Shown in pieces: positions 10,173-22,168 of a DNA stretch of 64,000 nucleotides. The stretch's first letter is position 1. Each line of letters opens with the position of its first letter. Below the pieces are notes generated by a model. It was not told where the DNA came from, ran no database searches, and was given only the letters and a program-made list of their open reading frames with translations. A program made the translations under genes and the position numbers. Origin of the DNA: Silurus meridionalis (Eukaryota; Chordata; Actinopteri; Siluriformes; Siluridae); assembly GCF_014805685.1 (NCBI RefSeq), contig NC_060885.1:31639132-31703131 (forward strand). Direction: 5' to 3'.

Positions 10173-10702
10173 CAGAGGTGGGAAGTAACGGAGTACAAAT
10201 ACTTCGTTACTGTACTTAAATAGATTTTTCTGGTACCAGTACTTTACTCCACTATTTATTTTTCAACTTTTTACTTTTACTCATTACATTTTTATACAAA
10301 TATCTGTACTTTTTACTTCTTACATTTTCAAAACCGGCTCGTTACTTTAGTTTTAATCCATTGATTTGGCAAATTTTTTTTTTATTTTCACTGTGCGCCT
10401 ATTTCAGCCAAACAAACGATTTCCTGTTACTGCGTGTCTTTTTCAATCCACTGGTGTATAAAGTCCTGACTCTCTCTCACCACAGACGTAGACTAGTTTA
10501 CGGAGCTAAGAATCAGCAGGCAGTCACTGTAATATAATCACTGTACATATGCTTACATATATATCACATGCTGTACATATGATACATGTTTAACACCTCC
10601 AAGCTGCCAGTTTTGGGCACCTGAGCAAGCCCTTAACTCACTACTGCTCCTTTAGTAAATGAAATCATTAAGAGTCGCTCGGGATAAACACTTTCAACAG
10701 GA

Positions 10703-11115
10703 AGTGGCTCTATCTTGCTATCTTTGTCTCTCTATTTTCTCTATCTAATTGTCTCTGTCTCTTTCAGTAAATGTCTCTGTCTCACTGTATATGTCTCTCT
10801 CTTGCTGTCTCTCTATTTGTTTCTCACTCTTTCTAAAGCTGTGTCTGTGGCTGTGTCTCTTTGTTTTTGTCTCTGTCTTTCCTGCTTATTTAAATGTCGA
10901 ACAAAGTTTTGAGTTTTGAAGTAATGCCATTAGTGATCTATGATGAAAGACTTCCCTGCTTCGATTCTTACCTCTAGTTTCATATTGAACATTATAAGAA
11001 GTTTTTAAAAACAGACCAATGAAAGATCATTAAAATTGGTTGCTGGTAAATCATGGTATATCAGTGGTGCAGGTGTTGGAGATGTGGTTCTTGTACCTGA
11101 GTCACTTCTCATAGA
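10703..11115. repeat. Degenerate TC-rich block unique to hAT copy 2
   Basis: Contains many 'tgtctct' and 'tctatct' repeats to about 10890, then unique sequence to 11115. In copy 1 the flanking sequences 'aacaggaa' and 'cgagttactgagagaatg' are adjacent, so this is an insertion in copy 2 or a deletion in copy 1. Confidence 0.6.
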
Positions 11116-11239
11116 CTTCGAGTTACTGAGAGAATGTACAGGAAGGAGAAGTTTTGACCCTCTACCATCATGATCTAAGAGAAAACACTGGTCTCCTAAC
11201 TATAGAAAAGCCAAGAGTCCAATAAGCAAACCCTTGTTT

Positions 11240-11690
11240 GCCACCCCTGTGATAGTGTAGTGGTTAGTGATGCAGCCTCTGCTATCTGACTCACCTGGTT
11301 CTATTCCTACCCCTTAGCTTTCCATTAAATTGTTTAAAAATTAAAAAAAAAAAAAAAGGTCCTAAAAAAATTAGGTTCTTGCAGGAGATCTTGTGGCTCA
11401 ATTGGAAGAGCTTTACCTCTGGGTAGTGGTAGTGTAGTAGTTAGTAATGCAGCCTCTGCTATCTGACTCACCTGGTTCTATTCCTACCCCTTAGCTTTCC
11501 TTTAAATTGTTCAAAAAGTTAAAAAAAATAAAATAAAAAGAGGTCCTACAAATCAGGTTCTAGCAGGAGATCCTGTGGCTCAATTGGAAGAGCTTTACCT
11601 CTGGGTTGAGAGGTTGCTGGTTCAAACCCCGGCCAGGGCTCAAAGTTAAGAGTGTGGAAGGTTCCGGTGGCCGTAGTAAGGAAGGTGTCA
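11240..11690 (+). repeat. tRNA-like segments on the plus strand (hAT copy 2)
   Basis: Same two kinds of block as at 5890-6335: 'gatagtgtagtggttagtga' types near 11250 and 11430, and the 'tggctcaattggaagagc' type near 11395 (partial) and 11575-11635 (complete). Confidence 0.6.
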
Positions 11691-11934
11691 GAAATGGCTG
11701 CGTGGATGGTTTCGGAGGGCGTATCCTGAAGCAGCGGGGCAATATCCGGGCATTTGCCCCCCCGGTAGCTGAAAACAGGGGGTTATGAAGCAAAAATGTT
11801 CAAAAAAGTATCGACTTAGTTTTGCATATATAGGGAAAAATTCTGCCAAAAACCTATCACCCTCACTTTTTCTGAGGCTGTGAAGCAGCAGGTCTTCACA
11901 GCCTTTGTTTACAGTCAACTACCTTATTACTCAC

Positions 11935-13370
11935 CAGACAATACTTTTCACACAGCTTACCCAGTGTGGGACAAGCCAGATTCGAACCAGCAACCTCTGA
12001 GCTCAGAGGCAAGGATCTTATCACAAAGCCATCAAGTCCCACAACACACCTTTTTTTTGGGGGGTTTATCGTTTGTTTCAGGCTTCAGAAAGCAGGATTC
12101 GAACCCTGCACCCCACCAACAGCAAAATACCAGTCCACTGAACCATTGGGAAGGACTGGGTGTGATGATTGTTTAGAGCAGGTCTATCTTTTCTTTCAAA
12201 CCATCAACACAAGAATATAATGCTAAAGACAGACATAGGAAGCAAACCCATGACGTGACTAGCAGGGATAAAGCAGGATTCGAACCCTGATTCACACCAT
12301 TAGCAAGGCACCAGCATTAAGCCACTGAACCATCAGGAAGGACAAGTTGGGAAGCTTGTTTAGAGCAGGTCTATCTTTCTTTTCAAACCATCAACACAAG
12401 AATTTAACGGTAAAGAACGATGTAGGAAGCAAATGCAGATGTAAGTAGCACAAGTTGAACCCACATTGTAAATAACAGGAAGAAAGCAGGATTCGAACCA
12501 TGATCCCCACCACTGGCGAGATACCAACCTTAACCCATTGAACCATTGGTGAGGACAAGCTAGGAAGCTTATTTAGAGCAGGTCTATCTTTCTTTTTAAA
12601 CTATTAAAAACAAAAAATATATTGCTAAAGAAAGATCTAGGAAGTGAATCCTGATCGTGGCTGGCAGGCAGAAAGCAGGATTCGAACCCCGAACCCTGAA
12701 CCCCACCAAAAGCAAGAAACCTGATTTAACCCACTGAACCATCAGGGAAGACAAGGGAAGGTTGTTTAGAGCAGGTCTATCTACCTTTAAACCATCAACA
12801 CAAGAACATAAAGCTAACGAAAGATTTAGGAAGCAGGAACATAACCTACATCGCAACTAGCAGGATTCAAACGCTGATCCTTACCATCAGCGAGGCACCA
12901 GCCTTAATCCGATGAACCATGGAAGAGATCAGACTGGGAAGCATGTTTAGATGAGGCACAAGCCTTAAACCACTACGTGACCACTGCTGAAAAGCATGTG
13001 TACTTTTGGAAGGTTCATACTTTGTTTCATGCCAGCGCAGTGAGAAAGAAGGCATGTAGGACTGGCTTTGAAAGCTTATCACCAGCGTGGACTATATTAA
13101 GGACCATGTTCAGGCACAAGCCTTAACCCACTGAGCTACCACAGAAGTGCCTTTTTTTGGGTGGAGTTATTTTTCATTAAAGACCAGGAAATCAAGAAAT
13201 TAATCCAACACAGAAAGGACAGAATTGAAATGTTTTCAGAGGGGACAAGGTCCAGAAGTTTTATTTATCAACACAGCAACCAGCTCGACCAGGAATCAAA
13301 CTCTCAAACTCATCCTTGTGGTGATACTGACATTAACCCACTAGGCTATCACATCCATCCATCCATCTAT
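11935..13370 (-). repeat. Tandem array of tRNA-like units on the minus strand (hAT copy 2)
   Basis: B-box-like motifs on the minus strand near 12094, 12278, 12489, 12679 and 12863, with the first, different tRNA-like unit at 11970-12040 and degenerate ones near 13090-13140 and 13290-13350. There are two fewer main units than copy 1. Confidence 0.6.
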
Positions 13371-13570
13371 GATGTGAGGTCCAGTTAACAGCTAAAACAG
13401 GTAGAAGTTATAACTACTTTTTACTTAAGTACATGTCAGAGCCAAGACTTCTTTTCTTTCACTTAAGTAAAAAAGTTTAATCAGCACTTCAACTTTTACC
13501 TGAGTATTTTAAAACATGAGTATCTGTACTTCTACTTAAGTAAAGGATGTGTGTACTTTTGCCACCTCTG

Positions 13571-13578
13571 AGTACAAT
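13571..13578. repeat. Right target-site duplication of the composite hAT element
   Basis: AGTACAAT directly after the terminal CCTCTG, paired with 4598-4605. Confidence 0.65.
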
Positions 13579-14057
13579 CAAGAGAATTGTGGCAATGCCA
13601 GAGATCTCATTTGCTTTTGCATGTTGGTCACATTTGTAGTCGTAATACAGAAGAATTTACAAAAGAAAGAACTACAACGCCACAGAAACTAACAAGCGAA
13701 AAAATGTGTTGCGGAATGCTGCATTTCATTGAGGATTAGAGGTATTGTTAGATGGACATGAAAATTAAGACCTGTTTAAAATGATTTAAGACATAAAACA
13801 GGAAATCTAAGACTTTTTAAGGCCAAATAAAAATAATTTTTTAACAACTTTTTAAGACCCAACGAAAACCTTTCACGAAAGTTATTGGTCAACATTAGAT
13901 GTTTGTCTTTGCACATTCAAGTCTGTTTACACAATAACAGTCAACTTCACTATGGATGAGTTAGCAGGAAGCATTTGAGATACAAACAGGCCTGTTCATG
14001 AAAAACAGAAGTTGCTCGAGCTCCATTTTCAAGCAGTATTAATAGTATAGCTACGAA
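13579..14057. other. Unique non-coding DNA
   Basis: No repeat, splice-bounded frame or motif recognised between the composite hAT element and the next MITE. Confidence 0.45.
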
Positions 14058-14735
14058 CAGAGGTGTAAAAAAAGTACCTGGTTATACTTGAGTAAAAATA
14101 TTGATACCAAAACTTACTCCATTACTCCAAGTTAAAAGCCAACAATATGAATAACATTATTTATAGAACATTATTTAAGTATTCAACATAAGCTCAAAGT
14201 CGCACTGGTTCTCGTCACCGAGAGCAAAAACGTTAGCAATAGTTTGTTTGAGATTTTTTATTCCCTAAACTACAAATCAAATTGTACACCTCGACGATGT
14301 TTTAACCAAAATCAACACAACACAATTAACATGCCAGAATGAAACAAAGATCAAACAAGTCAAACAAAGTAGGTAAGAAATCTTTTTTAAAAAGGTAATA
14401 AAATTACAGTATCATGTAAAAACGGCTGGCATTCGGCAAGACGCTCATTCGCCTTCATGTGGAGGAGTTTCGTTTGGTGCAAAAAAGACAAATCGCATCT
14501 AGCACAATGGCGTTCAATACCCTGCAGATAGCGATGTCGCCTGTTGTGGAGAATAAATACGCCACAGCAGATAAAGCGTGGTAACGGTCATCGCCAATTA
14601 AAATATAGTGGAGTAAAAAGTACATATATTGTAGTTAAATGTAGTTGAGGAGAGTGTAAAAGTTGCTCTAGTCAGTAAAACTAGAAAGTAGCTAAAAAAT
14701 GTCTTAAGCACAGTAACAAATGTTTTACATCACTG
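14058..14735 (+). mobile_element. hAT-like MITE, second family
   Basis: Starts CAGAGGTGTAAAAAAAGTAC and ends TGTTTTACATCACTG, an imperfect terminal inverted pair. Interior blocks (for example 'aattaacatgccagaatg' and 'gcgatgtcg') recur inverted in 36050-36880 and in 47935-48197. No convincing 8-bp target duplication (gctacgaa against cctggcat). Non-coding. Confidence 0.55.
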
Positions 14736-15984
14736 CCTGGCATATTAACGACTTGAAGTACAGCCTTTTGTGACACACCCAGACTTCATCATTTCAGCAG
14801 TGTTCAATAAGAACAAGCCGATGATAAACATGATTTACACATGTGACAAATCATTATGCATGAAACAGCCTGAGAAAGCTAATTGAATACTAAAGACTCA
14901 CCGGAAATTAATTGCCATCCTAAAGACGAATCAATAGTTGAGCCAATAATAAACTGTGTTCTGGGTTCTCACACATGTTAGTAACTGCAAGCTCCATAAA
15001 GTATTAAGGTGGAATCTTTAAGCCTTATTAGAACTATTATGCAGTGTTGTTCAGTTTTTGCCCTAATAGATATGCATTTTGTGGCTTTTTTTAATCTAAA
15101 AAAGTGTGAAATACAAGGCGGCGTTAAATAGATTTATTTAGCACATGCAGGTATTAAATGTGGAGAAATCCGTTCTCATTTACTGCATTTCATCAGACGT
15201 CCTTATCTAGAGCGACTTACATTTATCTTAATCATACATCTGAACAGCAATGGGGTTAAGGGCCTTGCTCAGGGGCCCAAGAGTGGCAGCGGGTGTTCCT
15301 GGGATTTAAACTCAAGACCTTGTGGATCCAAACCCAATGCCTTAACCACTAAGCTACCACTTCTTTTGACGCACACACTCACTGCGTTTTAGCGGCCATA
15401 CACTAGAAGTGTAATATTTGCACATGACAAATAATTAAGTATCACTTGAAGTCTTCTCAAATAAGACCCACCCAGTTTTCTGTGCCGTCCCATGCGACAC
15501 AAATCAGCACACACAGAATTAGCTTCTAAATCAACGCCTCGCTTCGTCCTTATTATGTAATAAAGCAACTTCCTGATTCTGTAGTATCCTGCTAATAATT
15601 AGACGGCTTGAGAATAAAGCACACCTGAAGCTACTCATTAAATGCAGCTGCAAGCACTTTTTACGTCATCAAAAGAGAGCACGCCACCCACACACACTCT
15701 CAAACATGAACCACCAAAATCATCGAGTTAAGAGTGCACTAAAACGTTGCCAATGACTTACATTAGCTCCAGAGTCATCACGTTTTTCCAGCCATCATCA
15801 TCACTTCACTTTGTGATATTATCTAATATGAGATTCAAAACAGAATGAACCAAGGACAGTGTTTTTTGGCACAAAAGGATTAATATCCTGGCAGTTTTTT
15901 ATCATGCTTAATATTGTGATAATGTTTTTATTGTTTGAAACCGCAGCATATGTATAAATTGACTTGAGTAAAAAGTTCAGGCTG
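14736..15984. other. Non-coding DNA containing one SINE
   Basis: Apart from the SINE at 15185-15365 the sequence appears unique. No splice-bounded coding segment of the kind seen further right was found. Confidence 0.45.
15185..15365 (-). mobile_element. tRNA-derived SINE, type I
   Basis: On the minus strand it starts with a tRNA-like head ('gtagcttagtggttaaggc', then 'ggtcttgagtttaaatccc'), continues with the core that on the plus strand reads 'gttaagggccttgctcaggg', and ends with 'gtaagtcgctctagataag'. Same family as 17918-18093, 44905-45085, 49915-50100, 52655-52790 and 52803-52985. Confidence 0.75.
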
Positions 15985-16489
15985 GTTATACTAAAGGGTT
16001 CAAGGGCCATCTAATGGAGTACATTTGTACTGAAACCTGTTCATAGGCCCTATGGATTTTGTATGAGATTGTGTTGAATATATAAAGTGAATAATGTACC
16101 ATAAGCTTTGATGAAATCCAAACCTTCTCCAGCATGGCAATGCCCCTGTGCACAAGGTGAGCTCCTTTGAGATCTGGTTTACATGCTTTGGAGAGAAAGC
16201 TCTTGAGTGGCCCGTTATAAAGCTCTGATCTCATCCCTACTGAACACCTTTGGGATGAATGTGAACGATGAGTGCACCCCAGGTCTTCTCACCTACATCA
16301 GTACCTGCCTTTCGCAATACCCTTGTGGCTGATGAACACAAATATCTATAAGCACACTCGAAAAATCGAGTAAAACAGCCTTTCAGAAGAGTGGAGGGAA
16401 TTAGAAGAGCGAATTGGGACTAAATGAGGAATGCAATGCTTAAAAATGACCATACTTATGACCAAAATACTTTTGCCAATAAAGTGTAC
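15985..16489 (-). mobile_element. Tc1-type non-autonomous element (MITE)
   Basis: Antiparallel to the element at 1-513. Its terminal repeat is at the right ('ccaaaatacttttgccaat' near 16462-16480), and the internal 'catggcaatgcccctgtgca' is at 16133-16152. The left end is poorly defined. No intact frame. Confidence 0.6.
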
Positions 16490-16527
16490 TTAGGCCTTTG
16501 TAGTGCAAAAATTATTAAATAAAACCA

Positions 16528-16725
16528 GACGTTCTTTTTTTTGTTCTGTCTCCAGGAAGATGCAGCTCTACCTCTGCCATGTTAATCTGTATTAATCTCT
16601 CAGGACACGCCCTGGTCTCCGTAGTGATGTGATACGTCATATTCGCGTAGCAGCAGTTTAGCAAAGAGAAATCAACCTATATATAAAATATCGGTTACAA
16701 ATTATTGGTCACTTTCTAAATACTA
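16528..16725. repeat. Unclassified repeat, inverted partner of 57010-57195
   Basis: 'gaagatgcagctctacctct', 'acacgccctggtctccgt' and 'aaattattggtcactttcta' all recur as reverse complements at 57030-57180 in the same mirrored order. Non-coding; family unknown. Confidence 0.65.
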
Positions 16726-17917
16726 AACGTACAGCGAATCGAGGCAAATATGTTACAAATCATGCATCGCGATATCCGATGCACACTTTTTTTTTAAATC
16801 AATGCATCATATTTATATTATGCATTTTGCCTGTACTTCAAATAGATGTATTAGTGTTATTCTTGATTCAACAAAAAATAGCCCAATAAGCAACTTTTTC
16901 CCAACGAATAAGATGATATGGAAGCCAAAAAAATTGACTCTTCTAAACCCTGCTAGCTCCTAAATACAACTTTCTCCGCACACCGCCTGAGCTCAACTGA
17001 CTGGTAGGATCCCTAAAGACTCGGTTGGTAAGTGTACGTAGTTTTTCTTCAGACTATCCGACCTGCATGCTCTTCTTACGTGAACTGCGCCATACACATT
17101 TCATGCTCTCTGACTTTCAGCTGATCTAACTGCAACAAAGCAAAAGAAACCAGAAACACACCGGCGACAGAAGATGCCCGTAATCAAACCAGTGACATGT
17201 GACTGGCACCTCGGAGGATCCCTTTCAGACCTGACTCCCGGGGTTAATCGAAAAATCTTCTTTAAAACGAGCACAAGATGCAATGCTTTGAGGCAGTCAC
17301 AAAAAACCCATCATCCGTGTATTGAACAAAGCTGCTCGATATCTCACGAGGCAATGAACAGCTGGTTCTAACCTTTCACATGGGGCATGGTATCTAGGAA
17401 AGATCGGCTCGCGTTCTGTGGCAAGCAGCAATACAGTTTTAACGAGAGAATTCTTCGGGAGGGAGCGACGAAGGAAAAGCGGAAAAATATTGGCGTTTTA
17501 CTCATCAGAGCCTAGCGGTCCATGAGATCTACGATCGAAGGTAACCTTTGTGTTAACGCACACTGCCACATCCGTCGTACCATGTAGGCAGTCTTCATAA
17601 AACTCGATAAAAACTGGGAAAAAATTTACTACTAATAACTGCTATTATTAAATCAGAATGAACACAATCTCTGTAAATTATATTGCTAAAAAAAACACCA
17701 ACTGGTTACAAAGTCTGTTTTTTTTCACTTCATGAAAACGTCTATGGTTCGTCCCATTCTCTCCATTTTATACCACAGCACTGATGAATGCTTATATCAG
17801 ATCATAGTTCGATTTAATTGGGTGGTAATTTGAGATCTGCTTCATGTTGCACCACATCCCATTGTTCAGTGAGTGAATGATCTCTTTAGACTATTATGGC
17901 TTTCCATATCAGTTACA
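16726..17917. other. Unique non-coding DNA
   Basis: Nothing recognised beyond A/T runs. Confidence 0.45.
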
Positions 17918-18093
17918 TTTACATTCACGGCAGTTGGGAGACGCCCTTATACAGAGAGAGACCTACAACTGAACAGCTGAGGGTTAAAGGCCTTGCTCAA
18001 GGGCCCAGCAGTGGCAGCTTGGTGGTGCTGGGATTTTTTTTTTTGCTTACGCCCTTATAATCAATAGTCCCAGATCCTAACCACTGAGTTTAA
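17918..18093 (-). mobile_element. tRNA-derived SINE, type I
   Basis: Plus-strand text 'gttaaaggccttgctcaagg' and 'cagcttggtggtgctggga' marks the core on the minus strand. The tail ('agacgcccttatacagag') is at the left. A T run and some extra sequence interrupt the tRNA-like head near 18040. Confidence 0.7.
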
Positions 18094-18194
18094 AGTCGAA
18101 TCTTCACAGATATGACCATACTTTTTAGTTATATTCGGGTGCTCGATATCTAATTTCACATAGAATTAAGGATTTACCCAAAAAACAAATCCCA

Positions 18195-18258
18195 CCCCCT
18201 GTGAGCCACTGCAACCAAACTATTTCACTGGGGGACCAATAAAATATTCTAATTCTGA
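18195..18258 (+). mobile_element. Possible LINE 3'-UTR tail fragment
   Basis: 'tatttcactgggggaccaat' followed by 'aaaatattctaattctgatt' resembles the 'aataaa'-type terminal repeats of L2-like fish LINEs. Too short for a firm call. Confidence 0.3.
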
Positions 18259-18778
18259 TTCGGATACTAACGATATGAGGATTTCTTGATTTCTTCCTAT
18301 GTTTAATTCATGCATTAATTTACAGCAAGCTCGTAGGCGAGTAAAACGCCTTGGTTTTAGTTAAACGAAGTAAGAAATGTTCTTTCTAGTAAAGCGCGTG
18401 TTTGTGCATGAACCTTATGCGTCGATGTCAACGAGTGTTATACTTTTGTTTCACTTTACCTACGTTCCCAGAGCTCGCTGCATTTTCCGGCGAACACTTG
18501 AAAGCGACCTTTACGAAGCAGCAAGGCCTACGGAGTTAATGAAGTGCTAAATGTGAAGAACAAACCCTTATTTTCATGTGTAAATATTCGAGGGTTGTAG
18601 GAACTTGAGTGGTTATAGTGCCAATGAATGCATGTTCGGAGAGGAACATTGTGGGAAGTACTTGAATGTCCGGGAGGGTTTTATTATTATTTTTTTTTAC
18701 CCCCCCCACAACACACACACACGTCTGGCTCTCTCGTTTTCATTGCTGTGAGATGATAAAAAGCTCTGGACAATCATA

Positions 18779-19030
18779 GCCAATTAAAACCTAGTGAGCT
18801 GAAAAGCAATTGGGGTCGGAGGCGGGTCATAAATACCGCAGATGCTCGTTCCTTCAGTGGGAAAAAAAAAGTGACCCTCTTGTCTATAGCTGGCCTTTTG
18901 TCACCAGAGAGGGTTAGTGAGAAAGGAGAGAGAAAGAAGAGGGAGGAAGAAGGGGGCACAAAGCAGCACAAGGCTGCTGGGACATTTACTCAACATTACA
19001 AGATGGGCCTGGTAGGGCTGGTTTTGTAAG
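18779..19030 (+). promoter_or_regulatory. Promoter-like cluster with possible first exon
   Basis: In order: a CCAAT box (gccaat, 18779-18784), a GC box (ggcggg, 18821-18826), a TATA-like ataaata (18829-18835), then about 170 bp ahead an ATG in good Kozak context (acaagATGG, ATG at 19003). The ATG opens MGLVGLV and is followed by a consensus donor gtaag at 19026-19030, before an in-frame stop. This could be a promoter and signal-peptide-like first exon of a plus-strand gene. No second exon is identified, and such motifs also arise by chance. It lies on the strand opposite to the micro-exon gene. Confidence 0.3.
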
Positions 19031-20750
19031 CAGAGCTTTTTTTCAAAGACCTCTTCTTAGATGCCCTTAAAGATCTTTGTCTCAAACAAGGGTGGAAAGA
19101 ACATTGTTAGAAAAACATGAGGCTCTTAATGTGGTGTGAAAAGAGAACATGGGGCCAGCTGCTTTAGGGGTTACAGTCTGCATTAAAGATGAGAGATGGA
19201 GTGTGGGACAGTTTGCCCTGGGAGCAGATTGTCGGCACATTTGAAAAGCTTAAAATAAGACTTTTGAGTATGACGTCATGATAAGACACGGGTATACTAA
19301 AGAATGTGTGTCAGTTAATGGTCACATCAAAATGAAGGAGGCGTTAACTCTGTCTTGGTGGCTCGGACGTTGGTACCAGAGGGTCTGTTTTGACCTTTTG
19401 TTTCTATTTCAGAAAGTTTTACACACACCAGAATAGTGTGCGAAAAACATAAAACATCCAGTGGGGTATGGGTGCATGCTGGTAAGTGTAGAAAGAGATT
19501 AGAATGAATGATCAGACTGGTTTGAGCTGACAGGAAGACAACTAGCAGTCAAAAAATTGCGCTTTACAACGACGAAAAACATCTCGGCATCCACATAATA
19601 TTGAACTCTAAGGCTAGACCAGGTTCAAACCCAGTTTTTTTTGTCTTGGGTCACCCAAGAAAAGGAATCTGAGGCTGTCATGGGCAGAGGTTTACTCAAC
19701 TCCAAATTCACAAGAGTTTAGGAGAATCTGAAATACTGGCAGCAACACCAGGGGTCACTTATTAGAATGTCTGATGTGAACGTCAAATGAAGCTCTTGCC
19801 CTGTAGTACCTGCATGGTTTTATGGATTGTAAAGCTTCCACACACGATTAGGTGATTAAAGAACTGCACGGATGTGCAAGAGTGCAGATGTTAACAATAA
19901 AGTTAATGGTGTTTGTATGGATGTGTATAAAATTATTGTTTATTTTTCTGCTACAAATGCAGAACGAAGCCTGAGCTTCGGCGTGACCTAAATACTCACT
20001 AAACCGAGCAGGCACAGGTAGCTAGGCTTTTTTTTTTCAACACCCCCTGAATTATTTAGCATAGTGAAAAGCCAGTAGCTATGCAAACCCATAGGCGAGA
20101 GTCGGGGCTTAAACAGGTAAAAACACAAAAGGAATGCAAATTTACTAAAGAAATCTTTGTACCTGGTGGAGCACTGATATTTACGGTCAGAGCTCAGGAA
20201 GCAAAGTGGAAATGTCAACTAAAAAAAAAAAGATTCTCGCACTAAAAGCGAGCAAAACTGTCAGAAAAGTGATAAATTGGGGGGGTGATGCTAGTGAAAT
20301 AAAAGCAAAAGTTCTTTATATAATTACTGCAACATGCTCTTAGTGCCACGGTGTTTAATAAGTACAGACATAATTCACCGCATGCCTTTGTTTTAACAGG
20401 CAAGTATTATTCGTTATAATGACAAGTTAAATGCGTGGTGCAGGTGTACGTGGTCGAATCTTGGCCAATTTCCATTCGTTCTACTGTCATCGCACTCGAA
20501 GAGTATTTAATTTTAATATATTTAATTTTAGATCTTGACTGAGGCAGAGATAAGCAAGAAGCCTAAGAAAAAAAAAGGCTTCTGATCTCACCTTTCCGTG
20601 AACCTACATTATTTAAATGAATGGTAGAGTAGCACATAATAGGCGCAGGAAAGCTTTAATATGGGATGCTGCAGTTTAAGAAGAGTAACATGTCAGATAC
20701 TAAAGCTGGGTGGAAGAAAGATGGGATAAATGGCTGATGTTATGGCTTAC
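19031..20750. other. Unique non-coding DNA
   Basis: No recognised repeat or exon. Probably the intron downstream of the 20751-20822 exon on the minus strand. Confidence 0.45.
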
Positions 20751-20822
20751 CCTCAACCTCCATGGTCTCTACTGATTCTTGACCATCTGCTTGCTTGCTG
20801 TTTATGCTTGTTACTTGGTCTT
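20751..20822 (-). CDS. Micro-exon 8, 72 nt
   Basis: Acceptor 'ctctctttcag' and donor 'gtaagc' are both strong. Phase 1/1, starting EDQVTSINSKQADGQESVET and ending MEVE. It is about 6.8 kb from exon 7. The next downstream exon is not recognised in 1-20750, so the intron following it may be longer than 20 kb or lead out of the window. Confidence 0.75.
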
Positions 20823-21694
20823 CTGAAAGAGAGTGACAAAACATAAAAAGAGACACGTTACTGGAAGGACAGGACTGAGAAACTGGTTCAAGTGCATCCA
20901 TATGGTACAAACAGCATGGGGCAATTGTGGCATTCATTTGAAATTCGAATGATTTCCCGGTCATGAATATCTCAGGATGTGGAGCGTGCTACATTAATTA
21001 AGATGGCTCATTTAAAAAAAAAAAAAAAAATGCAGCAGGCAGTATTAATTTGTGAGTGTATAATACAATGTACGGGGCTGAGAAACCAAACCAAGACAAA
21101 GGAATATGTAAATCAAGCCCGACAAAAACCCTGCTCTTTGCATAATCAGACACAAATCACATGCCTTACAAATCGCTCTTCTCCCTTGTTTGCGAGCGCT
21201 GACGTATTCTCCCCTAAAAAATTATTCCTCCCACCTTTCCTCTGAATTTCAACCTGAAAGGCAGCAGGACAGATGAAGGTGCTGATCAAAAGAGGAGCTT
21301 CAAAGCTCCACTCAGGGACACAGGTAAGAGGTTTCTCTTCCCAATGTTAGCTTTGATGCTAACTGGGCCACTGGGACACAAGAGAGCACAAGCCAGACTA
21401 CATTTCTAGCCTCGTGTCCATCAGCAGTAGATGTTCGATCTCTATCATGTACTCTATCAAGTGTGGGGGGGTGTTTATAATGCTAATATTTAGCCATTTA
21501 CACAATCAACACTAATTCATTTCTATATCAATCCAATATAATGGACAATAAAATGGACAATTGTTTTCTTTTGTGCAAACACTTGATTAGTTTATATATA
21601 TATGATCATGAATGTGAAAACATTTATTCAGACGCCTCTATCCCACATACAGATTCCCCAAACATTTCCAAGACATAAAAAAGTGAAATAATAC

Positions 21695-21724
21695 CTCCAG
21701 CAGGTTCTGGGTCTGCTCCAGGGT
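21695..21724 (-). CDS. Candidate micro-exon, 30 nt
   Basis: Acceptor '...ataagag' and donor 'gtatta' bound a 30-nt phase 1/1 segment reading DPGADPEPAG. Acidic start, length and phase fit the ladder. The acceptor tract is mediocre, and a second AG two bases earlier would break phase. Confidence 0.33.
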
Positions 21725-22168
21725 CTCTTATAACAGAAGTACCCCAGAGGGCATCCTTATAGGCTATCCATACAAACAACTTTCAGCAACTTTTCTCACT
21801 TCAGAAGTTGTTCCTGAACCTTTTCTTGTCAAAAAAAATCTCTCCCCTCATCTTAAGCGGGGAATTGTCTCATTCTTTTCCAGTAAAAACCATCGTTTTA
21901 GTTTTGGAGAATTTTCCACAAAACATGTAGAAACTGCATACTTCTATGACCCCCACCAAGCTGTGCCATTGCTCCATGGATTGGTCCATCCTCTAGAATC
22001 CTATATTCAACTATTAGAGTCTGTAGAACATCTCCAACTACCTCTTGTGCCAAGTTTTAAATAATACATGAAATCATATATCTGCTGGCGAGAGACTGCT
22101 TTATCTGAAATTGAAGTTTAATAAATAAATGTTTAACTCATTTGAAAGAACTTCATTAGTTAGTGTAC

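Larger units (their letters stand above)
4606..13570 (+). mobile_element. Composite hAT-type element: two tandem copies bracketed by an 8-bp TSD
   Basis: The left end starts CAGAGGAGGGAAGTAACG at 4606 and the right end finishes GCCACCTCTG at 13570. Immediately outside are GGTACAAT (4598-4605) and AGTACAAT (13571-13578), a 7/8 match. An 8-bp duplication is characteristic of hAT transposons. Inside are two direct copies of one long non-autonomous unit, 4606-8495 and 10173-13570. Copy 1 lacks the right terminal region; copy 2 has both ends. A Tc1 element and a TCTA tract occupy the junction. The simplest reading is one ancient insertion whose interior was later tandemly duplicated and then invaded. 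No intact transposase is present. Confidence 0.7.
10173..13570 (+). mobile_element. hAT-type unit, copy 2 (both ends present)
   Basis: Starts CAGAGGTGGGAAGTAACG and ends GTACTTTTGCCACCTCTG, with short imperfect terminal inverted repeats. Subterminal regions are rich in 'tactt' and 'aagta' motifs. It shares order and content with copy 1: nested SINE fragment (10590-10690), plus-strand tRNA-like segments (11240-11690) and a minus-strand array (11935-13370). It lacks the relic exon region of copy 1 and has an extra TC-rich block at 10703-11115. Its left neighbour is the TCTA tract, and only its right end has a target duplication that fits the left end of copy 1. Confidence 0.75.

Noticed and set aside
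20979..21245. 88-codon plus-strand frame near micro-exon 8
   Set aside because: Runs through an A homopolymer, has no motif or splice support, and is on the opposite strand to the ladder.
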